Below, piece by piece: positions 17,431 to 27,038 of a DNA stretch of 64,000 nucleotides (the first letter of the stretch is position 1; each line of letters begins with the position of its first letter). This DNA comes from Sphingomonas arvum (GTDB lineage Bacteria; Pseudomonadota; Alphaproteobacteria; Sphingomonadales; Sphingomonadaceae): assembly GCF_026013565.1 (NCBI RefSeq), contig NZ_JAPDOB010000002.1, positions 434,001-498,000 on the forward strand, written 5' to 3'. Position numbers and translations under genes: made by a program. The notes beneath the pieces were generated by a model. The model had not been told where the DNA came from. It made no database searches and saw only the letters and a program-made list of their open reading frames with translations.

Positions 17431-18453
17431 ATGGCTCGACGTCGTTCGTTCCTTCTGGGTGTGACAGCCCTTTGCGTAGCCGCTCTGCTGCCACAGCGGA
17501 CCGCCGCCCAGGCTTCGGTTCAAATCCTGAACGTATCGTACGACCCGACGCGCGAACTGTACCGCGACGTCAACCAGCGCTTCGCGCAGCGCTGGCGAGC
17601 GGCGTCGAAACAGCAAGTTGCTATTCGGATGAGCCACGGTGGATCAGGCAAGCAGGCGCGCGCTGTGATCGACGGATTGCCGGCCGACGTGGTCACCCTG
17701 GCGCTCGCCTACGACATCGACGAGATTGCCAGTCGGGCCAAGCTGCTGCCGGCCAATTGGCAGACGCGCCTGCCGAACAACAGCGCACCCTATTATTCCA
17801 CGATCGTGCTGCTCGTACGCAAGGGCAATCCAAAGAACATCCGCGACTGGAACGACCTCATTCGTCCGGATGTGAAGGTTATCACGCCCAACCCCAAGAC
17901 CAGCGGCGGCGCCCGGTGGAACTACCTTGCCGCGTGGGGCTATGCCCAGCGCAAGTACGGTTCGCCTGCGAAGGCGCGCGAATTCATGACCCGCCTCTTC
18001 CGCAACGTGCCGGTCCTCGACAGCGGAGCGCGAGGCGCGACGACGACCTTCGCGCAGCGGGGGCAGGGCGATGTCCTGATCGCGTGGGAGAACGAAGCGT
18101 TCCTGGCCACCAATGAGCTGGGCCGAGGCAAGTTCGAGATCGTGGCTCCGTCCATTTCCATCCTGGCGGAGCCTCCGGTCGCGGTGGTCGACAGGGTTGT
18201 CGACCGCCGCGGCACGCGCCAGGTGGCCGAAGCTTACCTCAAGTACCTTTACACCGGTGAAGCCCAGGACATCATCGCCAGGCATTATTACCGCCCCCGC
18301 AACCCGCAGGTCGCGGCCCGTTATGCGGCGCGCTTCCCGCGCATGCAGCTACTGAGCATCGACCGGCACTTCGGCGGCTGGGGCCGGGCGCAAGCGATGC
18401 ACTTCAACGATGGGGGTTTGTTCGACCAGATTTTCGAGGCCGCCAAGCGCTGA
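17431..18453 (+). CDS. sbp: Periplasmic sulfate-binding protein of ABC transporter
   Basis: A 340-residue protein is read from the ATG at 17431 with a GGAG site 7 bases upstream. The signal peptide is residues 1-25 ([18 protein letters not shown], cleaved after TAAQA). The mature part carries sulfate-binder signatures: [47 protein letters not shown] and VLIAWENEA. It captures sulfate or thiosulfate in the periplasm for the CysTWA permease encoded downstream. It is the first structural gene of the operon, after the Rrf2 gene and the leader hairpin. Confidence 0.92.
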   Translation: MARRRSFLLGVTALCVAALLPQRTAAQASVQILNVSYDPTRELYRDVNQRFAQRWRAASKQQVAIRMSHGGSGKQARAVIDGLPADVVTLALAYDIDEIASRAKLLPANWQTRLPNNSAPYYSTIVLLVRKGNPKNIRDWNDLIRPDVKVITPNPKTSGGARWNYLAAWGYAQRKYGSPAKAREFMTRLFRNVPVLDSGARGATTTFAQRGQGDVLIAWENEAFLATNELGRGKFEIVAPSISILAEPPVAVVDRVVDRRGTRQVAEAYLKYLYTGEAQDIIARHYYRPRNPQVAARYAARFPRMQLLSIDRHFGGWGRAQAMHFNDGGLFDQIFEAAKR

Positions 18454-18477
18454 CGCACCCGTAACAGGGGACCACCC

Positions 18478-19953
18478 ATGATCGCCATCCTGCTTGCCAG
18501 TGCTGCCGCGATGTCACTCGAGGTGCAGCAGGCAACCGTTCCTCCAGGCACCGAGCAGCCGACGGAGGTCGATCCTGCCGTCAGTCCGATCGACAGCATC
18601 GTGGGCGACGATTTGAAGCCCGAAGCTGCTGCGCCGAGGGCGACGGGGGACCCCGTGCTGGATCGCCTGAACGCGCTGGAAGCGCGCGTGCGTCAGCTGG
18701 AGGCGCGCAATGCGGAGCTGGAGCAACAGGCCGACTTCAACCAGCAGCGGCTGGAAACGGTGGAAACGCGGGCGGCCAAGAACGCGCAGTTCGGCTGGGT
18801 TCCGTCGACCTCGGACTCCACGGGCGCTTTCACGTTCAAACCGCGCGGCGTGGTCGAAGCCGATGGCGCCGCATTCTTCGAGCGCAAGGGCGGCTACGAC
18901 TACAACAATGGCACTGCGTTCCGCCGCGCCCGGCTGGGCGTGGAGGGCACGGCCTTCAAGTGGTTCAACTATCGGTTGGAGGTGGACTTCGCCGGCAATG
19001 CGGTGAACCTGACGGACGCATACCTCCAGTATACCAAGATCCCCAAGACCGTTCTGACGCTGGGCCAGCACAAGGCTCCGTTCGGGCTGGAGAGCAACAA
19101 CAGTGACAATTACAACACGTTCCTTGAACGTGGGATGTTCACCAACGCGTTCGGCAACGCGGGTGCCGAGCGTCGGATCGGGCTGTCCGCCACCTACGGC
19201 GCACGGGAGAACCTGAATATCGCCGTGGGCCTGTTCGGGGACAATGAAAGTATCTCCCGCTCAAGCGCAGCGCCGGTCACCGACACCCCGGATGAAAGCT
19301 GGGGCGTCAATGGCCGGATCACTTGGGAGCCGCTGCTGCAGCCCAACCGCATCCTGCACCTGGGTGCCGCGGGCTATTATCGAACCGCCCTGAAGTCGGG
19401 CGACACGGAAGATGCGGTGCGACTCACTGACCGCCCCAACATCCGCGTGGACAACGGCAATATCGCCGACAGCGGCGTGATCACCGGTGTCCGGTCGCTG
19501 CAGTACGGCGGGATGGAAGCGGCAGCGGTGCTTGGACCACTCACATTGGCGGGGGAGGCAGGTCGGCTGTGGCTGGTTCGACCAGGTTTGTCGGACCAGC
19601 ATTTCACCGGCTTCTACGGCTACGCATCCTACTTCCTGACCGGAGAGAGCCGACCGTTCAAAGCCGGCAATTTCGACCGCGTGAAGCCTTTCAGGGAGCT
19701 TGGGAAGGACGGGCTCGGCGCATTCGAGGTGGCGCTGCGATACGACCGGCTCGACCTGTCGAATACGCCGGTACTCGTGCGCCGCGGCAATGACGCGCGA
19801 AGCTGGACGTTCGGGATCAACTGGTACTTCAATCCCTATGCCAAGCTGATGGTCAACTATGTGCGCTTTCGCGGGGACAACACCCCGCTGGACCCGGTTG
19901 GCGACGAAACGGCTGGTGACGTGCTCGCAACGCGCCTGCACCTGGACTTCTGA
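18478..19953 (+). CDS. OprO/OprP-type outer-membrane porin
   Basis: A 491-residue protein. A short hydrophobic N terminus (MIAILLASAAAMS) may be a minimal signal peptide. A coiled coil at about 61-98 (LDRLNALEARVRQLEARNAE) serves as the oligomerisation element typical of these porins, followed by a beta-rich barrel (FRRARLGVEGTAFKWFNYRL, and GLESNNSDNYNTFLERG). It ends in the aromatic residue F, as outer-membrane barrels do (LHLDF). The family contains phosphate- and pyrophosphate-selective channels. Its place between sbp and cysT suggests that here it admits sulfate or sulfonates. That specificity is inferred from position alone. Confidence 0.85.
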   Translation: MIAILLASAAAMSLEVQQATVPPGTEQPTEVDPAVSPIDSIVGDDLKPEAAAPRATGDPVLDRLNALEARVRQLEARNAELEQQADFNQQRLETVETRAAKNAQFGWVPSTSDSTGAFTFKPRGVVEADGAAFFERKGGYDYNNGTAFRRARLGVEGTAFKWFNYRLEVDFAGNAVNLTDAYLQYTKIPKTVLTLGQHKAPFGLESNNSDNYNTFLERGMFTNAFGNAGAERRIGLSATYGARENLNIAVGLFGDNESISRSSAAPVTDTPDESWGVNGRITWEPLLQPNRILHLGAAGYYRTALKSGDTEDAVRLTDRPNIRVDNGNIADSGVITGVRSLQYGGMEAAAVLGPLTLAGEAGRLWLVRPGLSDQHFTGFYGYASYFLTGESRPFKAGNFDRVKPFRELGKDGLGAFEVALRYDRLDLSNTPVLVRRGNDARSWTFGINWYFNPYAKLMVNYVRFRGDNTPLDPVGDETAGDVLATRLHLDF

Positions 19954-19965
19954 AGGAGAGGCCGC

Positions 19966-20793
19966 ATGCTCAAGGTGCGAAGCAGTCGCCCCGTGCTCCC
20001 CGGCTTCCGGCTCTCGCTGGGCATCACGCTCTTCTGGCTGAGCGTCATCGTGCTTGTCCCGCTCTCTGCGGTATTCGCGAAAAGCGCGACTGGTGGCTGG
20101 GACGGGTTTGTCGCTGCGGCTCTGTCCGAGCGTGCCCTGGCCTCCTACCGGTTGACCTTCGGAGCAGCCCTGCTGGGGGCGGCGATCAACTGCGTGTTCG
20201 GACTGATCGTCGCGTGGGTTCTCGTGCGCTACGACTTCCCTGGCAAGCGCGCACTGGGCGCCGCCGTCGACCTGCCCTTCGCACTTCCGACTGCCGTCGC
20301 CGGGATCGCGCTGACGACCCTGTATGCGGATACGGGACTGCTCGGGAGGCCCTTGGCTGCCCTGGGCCTGCCGGTGGCCTACCAACCGGCCGGTGTGGTC
20401 CTGGCCCTTACCTTCATCGGCTTGCCATTCGTCGTGCGAACGGTGGAGCCGGTCCTGGCGGAAGTCGCGCATGAGACGGAGGAGGCGGCGACGACCCTGG
20501 GCGCGACCCGGCTGCAGACGATGGCGCGGGTGATCTTCCCGACCCTGCTGCCGGCACTCGCCACCGGCTTCGCCCTGGCGTTCGCGCGCGGCGCCGGGGA
20601 ATATGGATCGGTGATCTTCATCGCTGGCAACATGCCGTTCCGATCCGAGATCGCACCTTTGCTGATCGTTACCCAGCTCGAAGAATATGACTTCGCCGGA
20701 GCTGCCTCGATCGCGGTCGTCATGCTCCTGGTTTCGGTTGCCATGCTGCTGGTCCTGAACATGCTGCAGCACTGGCAGAGGCGAAAGGGCTGA
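19966..20793 (+). CDS. cysT: Sulfate ABC transporter permease CysT
   Basis: A 275-residue inner-membrane permease starting at an ATG with a GAAGGAG ribosome site. Six hydrophobic segments are visible. The EAA loop for contact with the ATPase reads HETEEAATTLGATRLQT, then FPTLLPALATGFAL. LPFALPTAVAGIAL and GEYGSVIFIAGNMP are typical of CysT/CysU. It forms the transmembrane channel with CysW. It lies 12 bases after the porin gene and 3 bases before cysW. Confidence 0.93.
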   Translation: MLKVRSSRPVLPGFRLSLGITLFWLSVIVLVPLSAVFAKSATGGWDGFVAAALSERALASYRLTFGAALLGAAINCVFGLIVAWVLVRYDFPGKRALGAAVDLPFALPTAVAGIALTTLYADTGLLGRPLAALGLPVAYQPAGVVLALTFIGLPFVVRTVEPVLAEVAHETEEAATTLGATRLQTMARVIFPTLLPALATGFALAFARGAGEYGSVIFIAGNMPFRSEIAPLLIVTQLEEYDFAGAASIAVVMLLVSVAMLLVLNMLQHWQRRKG

Positions 20794-20796
20794 CCG

Positions 20797-21636
20797 ATGG
20801 CGCATCCACGGCATCTGTCAGAGCCGCGCCTGCTGCAACTGCTGCTGATCGGGATTGCACTGGCATATCTTGGGCTCATGATCTTCCTGCCGCTGGGAGC
20901 AGTGCTGGTGCAGGCGCTTCAGGATGGCTCGGGGGCTTGGGTGGCGGCGGTGACGGAGCCCGATGCCCTCGCTGCCGTGCGACTTACCCTGCTGGTCGCG
21001 AGCATCGCCGTACCACTCAACCTGGTGTTCGGGGTCGCCGCCTCCTGGGCCATCTCGAAGTACGAGTTCCGGGGCAAGACGCTGCTGGTGACCTTGATCG
21101 AGCTTCCCTTTTCGGTCTCGCCCGTCGTCTCGGGGCTGGTCTTCGTGCTGCTGTTCGGGGCGCAGGGCTGGTTCGGCGAATGGCTGGCGTCGCGCGACAT
21201 CGAGATCATCTTCGCGGTCCCGGGCCTGGTGCTTGCAACCGTGTTTGTGACCTTTCCCTTCGTCGCTCGGCAGCTGATTCCGCTAATGACGATGCAGGGG
21301 CGCGAGGAAGAGGAGGCCGCCCTCTCCCTTGGCGCGTCGGGCTGGCAGACGTTCTGGCGCGTGACGTTGCCGAACATCCGCTTCGGCGTCCTCTATGGCG
21401 TGCTGCTCTGCAATGCCCGGGCCATGGGTGAGTTCGGCGCCGTCAGCGTCGTGTCAGGACACATCCGCGGCGAGACAAACACCATGCCGCTTCAAGTCGA
21501 GGTGCTGTACAATGAGTACAACTTCGTTGCCGCCTTTGCTGTCGCCTCGCTCCTTGCGGGACTCGCACTCGTCACTCTTCTTCTCAAAAGTTTCCTCGAG
21601 TGGCGACACGGAGACGAACTTGCTGCGCGGCACTAG
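20797..21636 (+). CDS. cysW: Sulfate ABC transporter permease CysW
   Basis: A 279-residue permease with six membrane segments. The EAA motif is [20 protein letters not shown] and the family hallmark [19 protein letters not shown] is followed by [15 protein letters not shown]. It partners CysT as the second channel subunit. Its 3' end overlaps the likely TTG start of cysA, so the ATPase is translationally coupled to it. Confidence 0.93.
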   Translation: MAHPRHLSEPRLLQLLLIGIALAYLGLMIFLPLGAVLVQALQDGSGAWVAAVTEPDALAAVRLTLLVASIAVPLNLVFGVAASWAISKYEFRGKTLLVTLIELPFSVSPVVSGLVFVLLFGAQGWFGEWLASRDIEIIFAVPGLVLATVFVTFPFVARQLIPLMTMQGREEEEAALSLGASGWQTFWRVTLPNIRFGVLYGVLLCNARAMGEFGAVSVVSGHIRGETNTMPLQVEVLYNEYNFVAAFAVASLLAGLALVTLLLKSFLEWRHGDELAARH

Positions 21637-22351
21637 CGCCTCCGTGTCCGTCAGGAGCGTGTCCAAGCGCTTCTCGGCATTTCCGGCATTGACCGACGTG
21701 TCGCTCGATATCGCCGCAGGTGAGTTCATGGCGCTGCTGGGTCCGTCCGGATCCGGGAAGACAACCTTGCTCCGGGTGATCGCCGGGTTGGAGGTGCCTG
21801 ACAGCGGGCATGTGCTGTTCGATGGGCGGGATGTCACCAGGGTGCCGGCGGCCGAGCGAGGCATCGGCTTCGTCTTCCAGCACTATGCGCTGTTCGGACA
21901 CATGACGATCGAACAGAACATCGCCTTCGGCCTAGATGTGATGAAGCGTCGGGAGCGGCCGCCACGATCGCAGATCAGGGAGCGGGTGAGCGAGCTCCTC
22001 CAGCTCGTGCAGCTCGAGGGATATGAGAAGCGGTATCCCAACCAGCTTTCCGGGGGGCAGCGCCAGCGCATCGCCCTGGCGCGGGCGCTGGCTCGCAGGC
22101 CATCCATTCTGCTGCTTGACGAGCCATTTGGGGCGCTTGACGCCAAGGTCCGCCGGGAGCTGCGATCCGCGCTGCGGAAGATCCACGAGGAGATCGGACT
22201 GACCTCCATCTTCGTCACGCACGACCATGAGGAAGCGTTCGGGCTGGCGGACCGGGTGAGCATCCTGGGTACCGGACGCATCCTCGAAGTCGGCACGCCC
22301 AATGGGCTGCGAACCTCGGCTAACCAGGTTGTCAGAAGCTTCCTCGACTAG
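21620..22351 (+). CDS. cysA: Sulfate ABC transporter ATPase CysA, short form
   Basis: A 243-residue ATPase. Walker A is GPSGSGKTT, the Q-loop region [13 protein letters not shown], the signature [15 protein letters not shown], Walker [13 protein letters not shown], and the switch His is in VTHDHEE. The start chosen is TTG 21620, because GGAG lies about 7 bases upstream and the frame before it is cysW in another phase. It ends soon after the nucleotide-binding domain (TNP-like [16 protein letters not shown]). The usual C-terminal TOBE/regulatory region of 340-360-residue CysA proteins is missing. Confidence 0.9.
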   Translation: MLRGTSASVSVRSVSKRFSAFPALTDVSLDIAAGEFMALLGPSGSGKTTLLRVIAGLEVPDSGHVLFDGRDVTRVPAAERGIGFVFQHYALFGHMTIEQNIAFGLDVMKRRERPPRSQIRERVSELLQLVQLEGYEKRYPNQLSGGQRQRIALARALARRPSILLLDEPFGALDAKVRRELRSALRKIHEEIGLTSIFVTHDHEEAFGLADRVSILGTGRILEVGTPNGLRTSANQVVRSFLD

Positions 22352-22455
22352 GCCGGTCCTCCAAGCGAGCCTACCGCGGCAATTGCATCGGACCGGGCTA
22401 CCCCTTGCGTCCACCTTGCTGGTTGAAGCTGCGCGTTGGCGGTAGTGATTCTCGG

Positions 22456-24048
22456 ATGCACCCGGTCCAGACGTTCGAACTGATCCTAGTCCTGCTTGGG
22501 GCCGCCGTGGCGCTGCACCTGATCGCGGCTCGGCTGGGCCTCCCGCCCTCCGCGGCGCTGCTGGTCGGCGGCGGGGCTCTGGCGTCGCTTCCCGGCCTGC
22601 CGCCGGTGTCGCTGGACCCGGAACTCATCCTGGTGCTGTTCCTCCCACCCCTGCTGTTCGATGGCGCGTACTACACGGCATTCGGCCGCTTCCGCCGCCA
22701 CCTGCCCGGGATCATGTCCCTAGCGGTGGGTGCCGTGCTGTTCACGGCCGCGGCAGTGGCGATTGTCACGCACTGGCTGATCCCGGGGCTGTCCTGGGCC
22801 GCCTGCTTCGCCCTGGGCGCGGTCGTCTCGCCGCCGGACGCGATCGCGGCCCGTGCCGTGCTGCAGCGGGTGACGCTGCCGCGCAGACTACAGGCACTGC
22901 TGGAGGGCGAGAGCCTGCTCAATGACGCCACGGGGCTGGTGCTGTTCCGCTTTGCGGTAGCCGCGACGCTGGTCGGGTCATTTGACGCAAACCAGGCTGT
23001 CGGCAGCTTCTTCCTGCTGGCGCTCGGCGGCGTGGCGGTCGGTGCCATCGTCAGCGCAGCCTGGATGTTCGTGCTCCGCCGCCTTCATGACGACACGCTG
23101 GTCGTCGCCGCATCCACGCTGATGTGCTGGGCTGCCTATCTCGCGGGCGAGGCGCTGCAGGTTTCGGGGGTGATCGCCACGGTAACCTCCGGGATCGCGT
23201 TCGGCTGGTTCCAGCACGGGCTGCTGCCCGCCCGCGTGCGGCTGCAGGGCTCGGCCTTTTGGCGGACGCTGGTGTTCACGCTGGAAGCGCTGATCTTTAT
23301 CCTGATGGGCTTCTCGCTGCGCGGCGTGGTTGATCGCATCGGCTTTGAACAGGTGCTCGGCTCCCTTCTCGGGCCCGCGCTACTGGTCACCGGCGCCGTG
23401 ATCGTGGCGCGCCTGGTCTGGGTCATGGGCACGGAAGCCTTGCTGACCACTGTTCGTGCGATGGGCATGCGGTCCGCCCGTCCCCTTGGGTGGCGATCGG
23501 CCGCCGTGCTTGGCTGGGTCGGCATGCGCGGCGTGGTGACGCTGGCCATCGCATTGAGCTTGCCCGCCGGCTTTCCTCAACGCGACTTGATGCTGGTGAC
23601 CGCCTTCGCCGTGATCCTGGTGACCGTTGTCCTGCAGGGCGCGACCCTTGGCGGCGTGATTGCCCTGGTCCGGCCCAAGGACATCGACCCGCCCGCACCG
23701 GTGGCGTTGCCAGCGGCCGAAGCGGCGGTCGCGCGGGTCAAGTTCGAGGCTGCCGAGCAGGTCGCTTATGACGGCAACGGCGAGCTCATCCATCCGCAAC
23801 TGCTTGAAACCTACCGCAGCCGGGCAGTGGGAACGGAGCGCTATGCGGCGGACGCCGACCGCTTCATGGAGAAGATCCGGCCGCACTTCAGCCTGATGCT
23901 GGGCGTCATCGCGGCCGGGCGAGCGGAGCTGCTGCGCCTGCATCGCGAGGGCCAGATCGAGGACGAGGTGCTGCACGACCTGGAGCGCGACCTCGACTTG
24001 GAGGAGGTTGGCATTATCTATCAGCGTGGCGACGACGCGCCCGGTTGA
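22456..24048 (+). CDS. Na+/H+ antiporter of the CPA1 (NhaP) type
   Basis: A 530-residue membrane protein from the ATG at 22456; the frame is open to 22405 but that adds a polar stretch unlike the family. About twelve hydrophobic segments precede a hydrophilic C-terminal tail of about 110 residues. Conserved exchanger motifs include FLPPLLFDGAYYT, ALGAVVSPPDAIAAR with the ion-binding Asp, and LLNDATGLVLF. It exchanges cytoplasmic sodium for protons and serves pH and salt homeostasis. It is convergent with the metal transporter gene, leaving only 2 bases between stops. Confidence 0.88.
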   Translation: MHPVQTFELILVLLGAAVALHLIAARLGLPPSAALLVGGGALASLPGLPPVSLDPELILVLFLPPLLFDGAYYTAFGRFRRHLPGIMSLAVGAVLFTAAAVAIVTHWLIPGLSWAACFALGAVVSPPDAIAARAVLQRVTLPRRLQALLEGESLLNDATGLVLFRFAVAATLVGSFDANQAVGSFFLLALGGVAVGAIVSAAWMFVLRRLHDDTLVVAASTLMCWAAYLAGEALQVSGVIATVTSGIAFGWFQHGLLPARVRLQGSAFWRTLVFTLEALIFILMGFSLRGVVDRIGFEQVLGSLLGPALLVTGAVIVARLVWVMGTEALLTTVRAMGMRSARPLGWRSAAVLGWVGMRGVVTLAIALSLPAGFPQRDLMLVTAFAVILVTVVLQGATLGGVIALVRPKDIDPPAPVALPAAEAAVARVKFEAAEQVAYDGNGELIHPQLLETYRSRAVGTERYAADADRFMEKIRPHFSLMLGVIAAGRAELLRLHREGQIEDEVLHDLERDLDLEEVGIIYQRGDDAPG

Positions 24049-24050
24049 GT

Positions 24051-25418
24051 CTAGCCGCCGGTCGCCAGCGACAGCAGCAGCTTGGCATTGAGGCCGGTGA
24101 TGACGGCGGCGATCACCCAGGCGCTCCACCTCAATGCGGCGCCGTTGGCGAAACGACCCATCAGCGCACGATTGCTGGTGAACGCGACGAGCGGCACTAC
24201 CGCGAACGGCAATTGCATGCTGAGCACCACCTGGCTGAGCACCAGCAGTCTGGTTGTCCCCGACTGGCCATAAAGCGCCGCGACGACCACGGCTGGAACG
24301 ATGGCGAGGAGCCGGGTGAGCAGCCGGCGCTGCCAGGCTGGCAGCCGGATCCTGAGGAAGCCTTCCATGACAATCTGGCCGGCCAAGGTCGCGGTCAGGG
24401 TGGAGTTCTGCCCGGACGCCAGCAGCGCAACGCCGAACAGGGTGCTCGCCAGACCGACGCCCAGCATGGGGGTGAGCAATTGATATGCATCCTGGATCTC
24501 GGCAACGTCGGTGCGGCCGGCGGCATGGAAGGTCGCCGCGGCAAGGATCAGGATCGCGGCATTGATGAACAGCGCGAGCATCAGGGCGATGGTGCTGTCG
24601 AGGGTAGCGAAGCGGATTGCCTCCTGCTTGCCGCTGTCGGTCTGCTCGAACGCCCGGGTCTGCACCACGGCCGAGTGGAGGTACAGATTGTGAGGCATCA
24701 CCGTTGCCCCCAGGATACCGATCGCGATGTAGAGCATGGCCGGATCGGTGACGATTTCGGGCGTGGGCACGAAACCCCGCATGACGGCGCCGATCGCCGG
24801 CTGCGACAGGGCGATTTCGACCACGAAGCAGCCGGCGATCACGATGAGCAGGGCGATGATGAAGGCCTCGAGCAAGCGGAACCCTCGCTGCTGAAGCAGC
24901 AGCACGAGCAGCACGTCGAGCGCGGTCAGGCATACGCCCCAGACGAGGGGAATGCCGAACAACAACTGCAATGCGATGGCGGTGCCGATCACCTCGGCCA
25001 GGTCGCAAGCGATGATCGCGAGCTCGCACGCGATCCATAGCAAGAACGACACTTCCCGGGGGTACTGGTTGCGGCAGGCCTGGGCGAGGTCGCTCCCGGT
25101 GACGATGCCGAGCTTGGCCGCGAGTGCCTGAAGCAGAATCGCCATGACGTTCGACAGGAGAATGACGGACAGCAACGTGTAACCGAACTGCGAACCGCCA
25201 GCGAGGTCGGTCGCCCAATTGCCCGGGTCCATGTAGCCGACTGCCACGAGGTAGCCCGGACCGGAAAAGGCGCCGAGCTTGCGCCAGAACCGTCGATCCT
25301 TGGGAACGGCGATCGAGCGGAATACCTCGGGCAGGCTGTTACCGGACTCTATGGCCAGCTCCCGGTAGATCTTGCGGAACCATAACGGGTCCTTGCAAGC
25401 CAAGCAGGCCCGACGCAA
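24051..25418 (-). CDS. mntH: Nramp-family divalent metal transporter (MntH-like)
   Basis: The product is a proton-coupled Mn2+/Fe2+ importer. Family signatures are the first-helix metal site [16 protein letters not shown] and the sixth-helix site [12 protein letters not shown]. About eleven membrane segments follow [12 protein letters not shown], the usual start of similarity. No ATG is in frame near that point. TTG codons at 25418 and 25403 are the nearest candidates and neither has a clear ribosome site, so the start is uncertain. The frame stays open back to 25628 only because it overlaps eda. It lies about 40 bases after the eda stop and may be cotranscribed with the glucose operon. Confidence 0.85.
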   Translation of the reverse strand: MRRACLACKDPLWFRKIYRELAIESGNSLPEVFRSIAVPKDRRFWRKLGAFSGPGYLVAVGYMDPGNWATDLAGGSQFGYTLLSVILLSNVMAILLQALAAKLGIVTGSDLAQACRNQYPREVSFLLWIACELAIIACDLAEVIGTAIALQLLFGIPLVWGVCLTALDVLLVLLLQQRGFRLLEAFIIALLIVIAGCFVVEIALSQPAIGAVMRGFVPTPEIVTDPAMLYIAIGILGATVMPHNLYLHSAVVQTRAFEQTDSGKQEAIRFATLDSTIALMLALFINAAILILAAATFHAAGRTDVAEIQDAYQLLTPMLGVGLASTLFGVALLASGQNSTLTATLAGQIVMEGFLRIRLPAWQRRLLTRLLAIVPAVVVAALYGQSGTTRLLVLSQVVLSMQLPFAVVPLVAFTSNRALMGRFANGAALRWSAWVIAAVITGLNAKLLLSLATGG

Positions 25419-25458
25419 GCGGTTGCGGGCCCAGGTCGGGCCTGTCGCAACCTGCCGA

Positions 25459-26073
25459 TCAGTTCGGGCGTAGCAGCGCGGCGGTCCGGGCGAACTCGCC
25501 GATGCGGTCGAGGTCGGTCTCGCCGGCGGGAGCGATCCAGCTGCCGCCGATGCAGGACACGGCCGGGTGGGCGAGCCATTCCGACGCGGTGGCAGCGGTG
25601 ATCCCGCCAGTCGGGCAGAAACGGACATCGCCGAACGGGCTGGCGAGGGCCTTCAACGCCGGCAGTCCACCCGAACTTTCCGCCGGGAAGAGCTTGAAGC
25701 GGTCAAGGCCGTGATCAAGTCCGCGCATGATATCGCCGGCGGTGGCGACGCCGGGCAGGTAGGCGGTGCCACTGCCGATGGCGGCGCGGGTCAGGCCGTC
25801 GGTCAGGCCGGGAGCCACAATGAATTGGGCGCCGGCATCCAGCGCGGCGTCGAGCTGCCGGGGGTCGAGCACGGTGCCCGCGCCGACGATGGCGCCGGGG
25901 ACGCTGGCCATCGCACGGATCGCCTCCAGCGCGTGGGGAGTGCGCAGGGTGACTTCCAGGACCGGCAGTCCGCTGGCGACCAGCGTCTTCGCCAGTTCAA
26001 TCGGGTCGAGGCGTTCGTCCAGCACCAGCACCGGGATGACCGGAGCGGCGCTCATGATGTCATCGATCGTCAT
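25459..26073 (-). CDS. eda: 2-dehydro-3-deoxyphosphogluconate (KDPG) aldolase
   Basis: A 204-residue enzyme starting at an ATG that overlaps the glk stop (ATGA). The catalytic glutamate is in [10 protein letters not shown] and the Schiff-base lysine in [20 protein letters not shown] and [10 protein letters not shown] are the phosphate-binding loops. It splits KDPG into pyruvate and glyceraldehyde 3-phosphate, the last step of the Entner-Doudoroff pathway. It is the last gene of the zwf-pgl-edd-glk-eda set. Confidence 0.95.
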   Translation of the reverse strand: MTIDDIMSAAPVIPVLVLDERLDPIELAKTLVASGLPVLEVTLRTPHALEAIRAMASVPGAIVGAGTVLDPRQLDAALDAGAQFIVAPGLTDGLTRAAIGSGTAYLPGVATAGDIMRGLDHGLDRFKLFPAESSGGLPALKALASPFGDVRFCPTGGITAATASEWLAHPAVSCIGGSWIAPAGETDLDRIGEFARTAALLRPN

Positions 26074-27038
26074 GCATGCATCCTGGCGAAGGCGGCGGCC
26101 GCGCCGAACAGGCCGGGCTGCGGATGGGTGATGAGCTTGACCGGCATGTCCTCCATCCTGCATTGGAACCGTCCCTTGGCGATGAAGCGATCGCGGAAGC
26201 CGGAGCGTGGCAGGTGCGCCGCCAGACGCAGGCCAAGCCCGCCGCCGATCGCCACGGCAGTCGCACCCTGCGCGAGTGCCAGGTCGCCGGCAGCCGCCCC
26301 GAGCGTCAGGCAGAAGCGGTCCAGGGCGGCCACGGCCAAGCTGTCGCTGCGATCCATGGCGGCGGCCCAAAGGACCTTCTCGTCGTGGATGGTGGAGGGC
26401 CGGGCCTCGATCGCCGCGAGCGCTTCATAGAGGTTCATCAGCCCTGGGCCGGAGAGCAGCCGCTCCAATGACGCCCGTTGAAAGCTGCGCCGCAGCTCGG
26501 CCAGGACTCGGTCCTCCAGCGCATCCAGCGGGGCGAAATCGATGTGCCCGCCCTCGGTCTCGATCACCTCGTGACGACCGTCCGTGCGCAGAAGACCCGC
26601 GACACCAAGGCCGGTGCCCGGCCCAAGGATCGTGATCATGCCCCTTTCTGGCAGCGGCCGGTCCGGGCCGCACAGGTGGGTGAAGGCGTTGCCGTCGAGC
26701 GCCCCCACGGCGTGGGCGACTGCGCCGAAGTCATTCACCACCGTGAACCGCTCGACTCCCAGCTGCTCGGCCACGAGGGCAGGGCGGATCACCCAGGGGT
26801 TGTTGGTCAGCTTGAGCAGCTCGCCGTAGACGGGGCCCGCGAAGGCCATCGCGAGCTCCGTCGGCAGCGGCTCACCAAGCTGCCTACCGAACTGCTCCCA
26901 CGCCGTTTCGAAACTGGCGTGTTCGGCGGTCTTGAGGGTCAGCGCCTCAGACAAGCGGGCGACGCGGGTGCCGTCCAGTTCGGCAACGGCGAAGCGGGCG
27001 TGGGTGCCACCGACATCTGCCGTGACAATGCGCCTCAT
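26070..27038 (-). CDS. glk: Glucokinase
   Basis: A 322-residue cytoplasmic kinase of the bacterial Glk family. The N-terminal phosphate loop is [28 protein letters not shown] carries the catalytic aspartate region and [13 protein letters not shown] the adenosine-binding loop. It phosphorylates glucose to glucose 6-phosphate, feeding zwf. Its ATG overlaps the edd stop and its own stop overlaps the eda start, each by 4 bases, so the three are translationally coupled. Confidence 0.94.
   Translation of the reverse strand: MRRIVTADVGGTHARFAVAELDGTRVARLSEALTLKTAEHASFETAWEQFGRQLGEPLPTELAMAFAGPVYGELLKLTNNPWVIRPALVAEQLGVERFTVVNDFGAVAHAVGALDGNAFTHLCGPDRPLPERGMITILGPGTGLGVAGLLRTDGRHEVIETEGGHIDFAPLDALEDRVLAELRRSFQRASLERLLSGPGLMNLYEALAAIEARPSTIHDEKVLWAAAMDRSDSLAVAALDRFCLTLGAAAGDLALAQGATAVAIGGGLGLRLAAHLPRSGFRDRFIAKGRFQCRMEDMPVKLITHPQPGLFGAAAAFARMHA

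Noticed and set aside
19261-20814. A 517-codon minus-strand frame
   Set aside because: Antisense to the porin and cysT. No domain and biased composition.
23380-25218. A 612-codon minus-strand frame
   Set aside because: It spans parts of the antiporter (antisense) and mntH (other phase). Arg/Pro/Gly-rich composition is typical of shadow frames.
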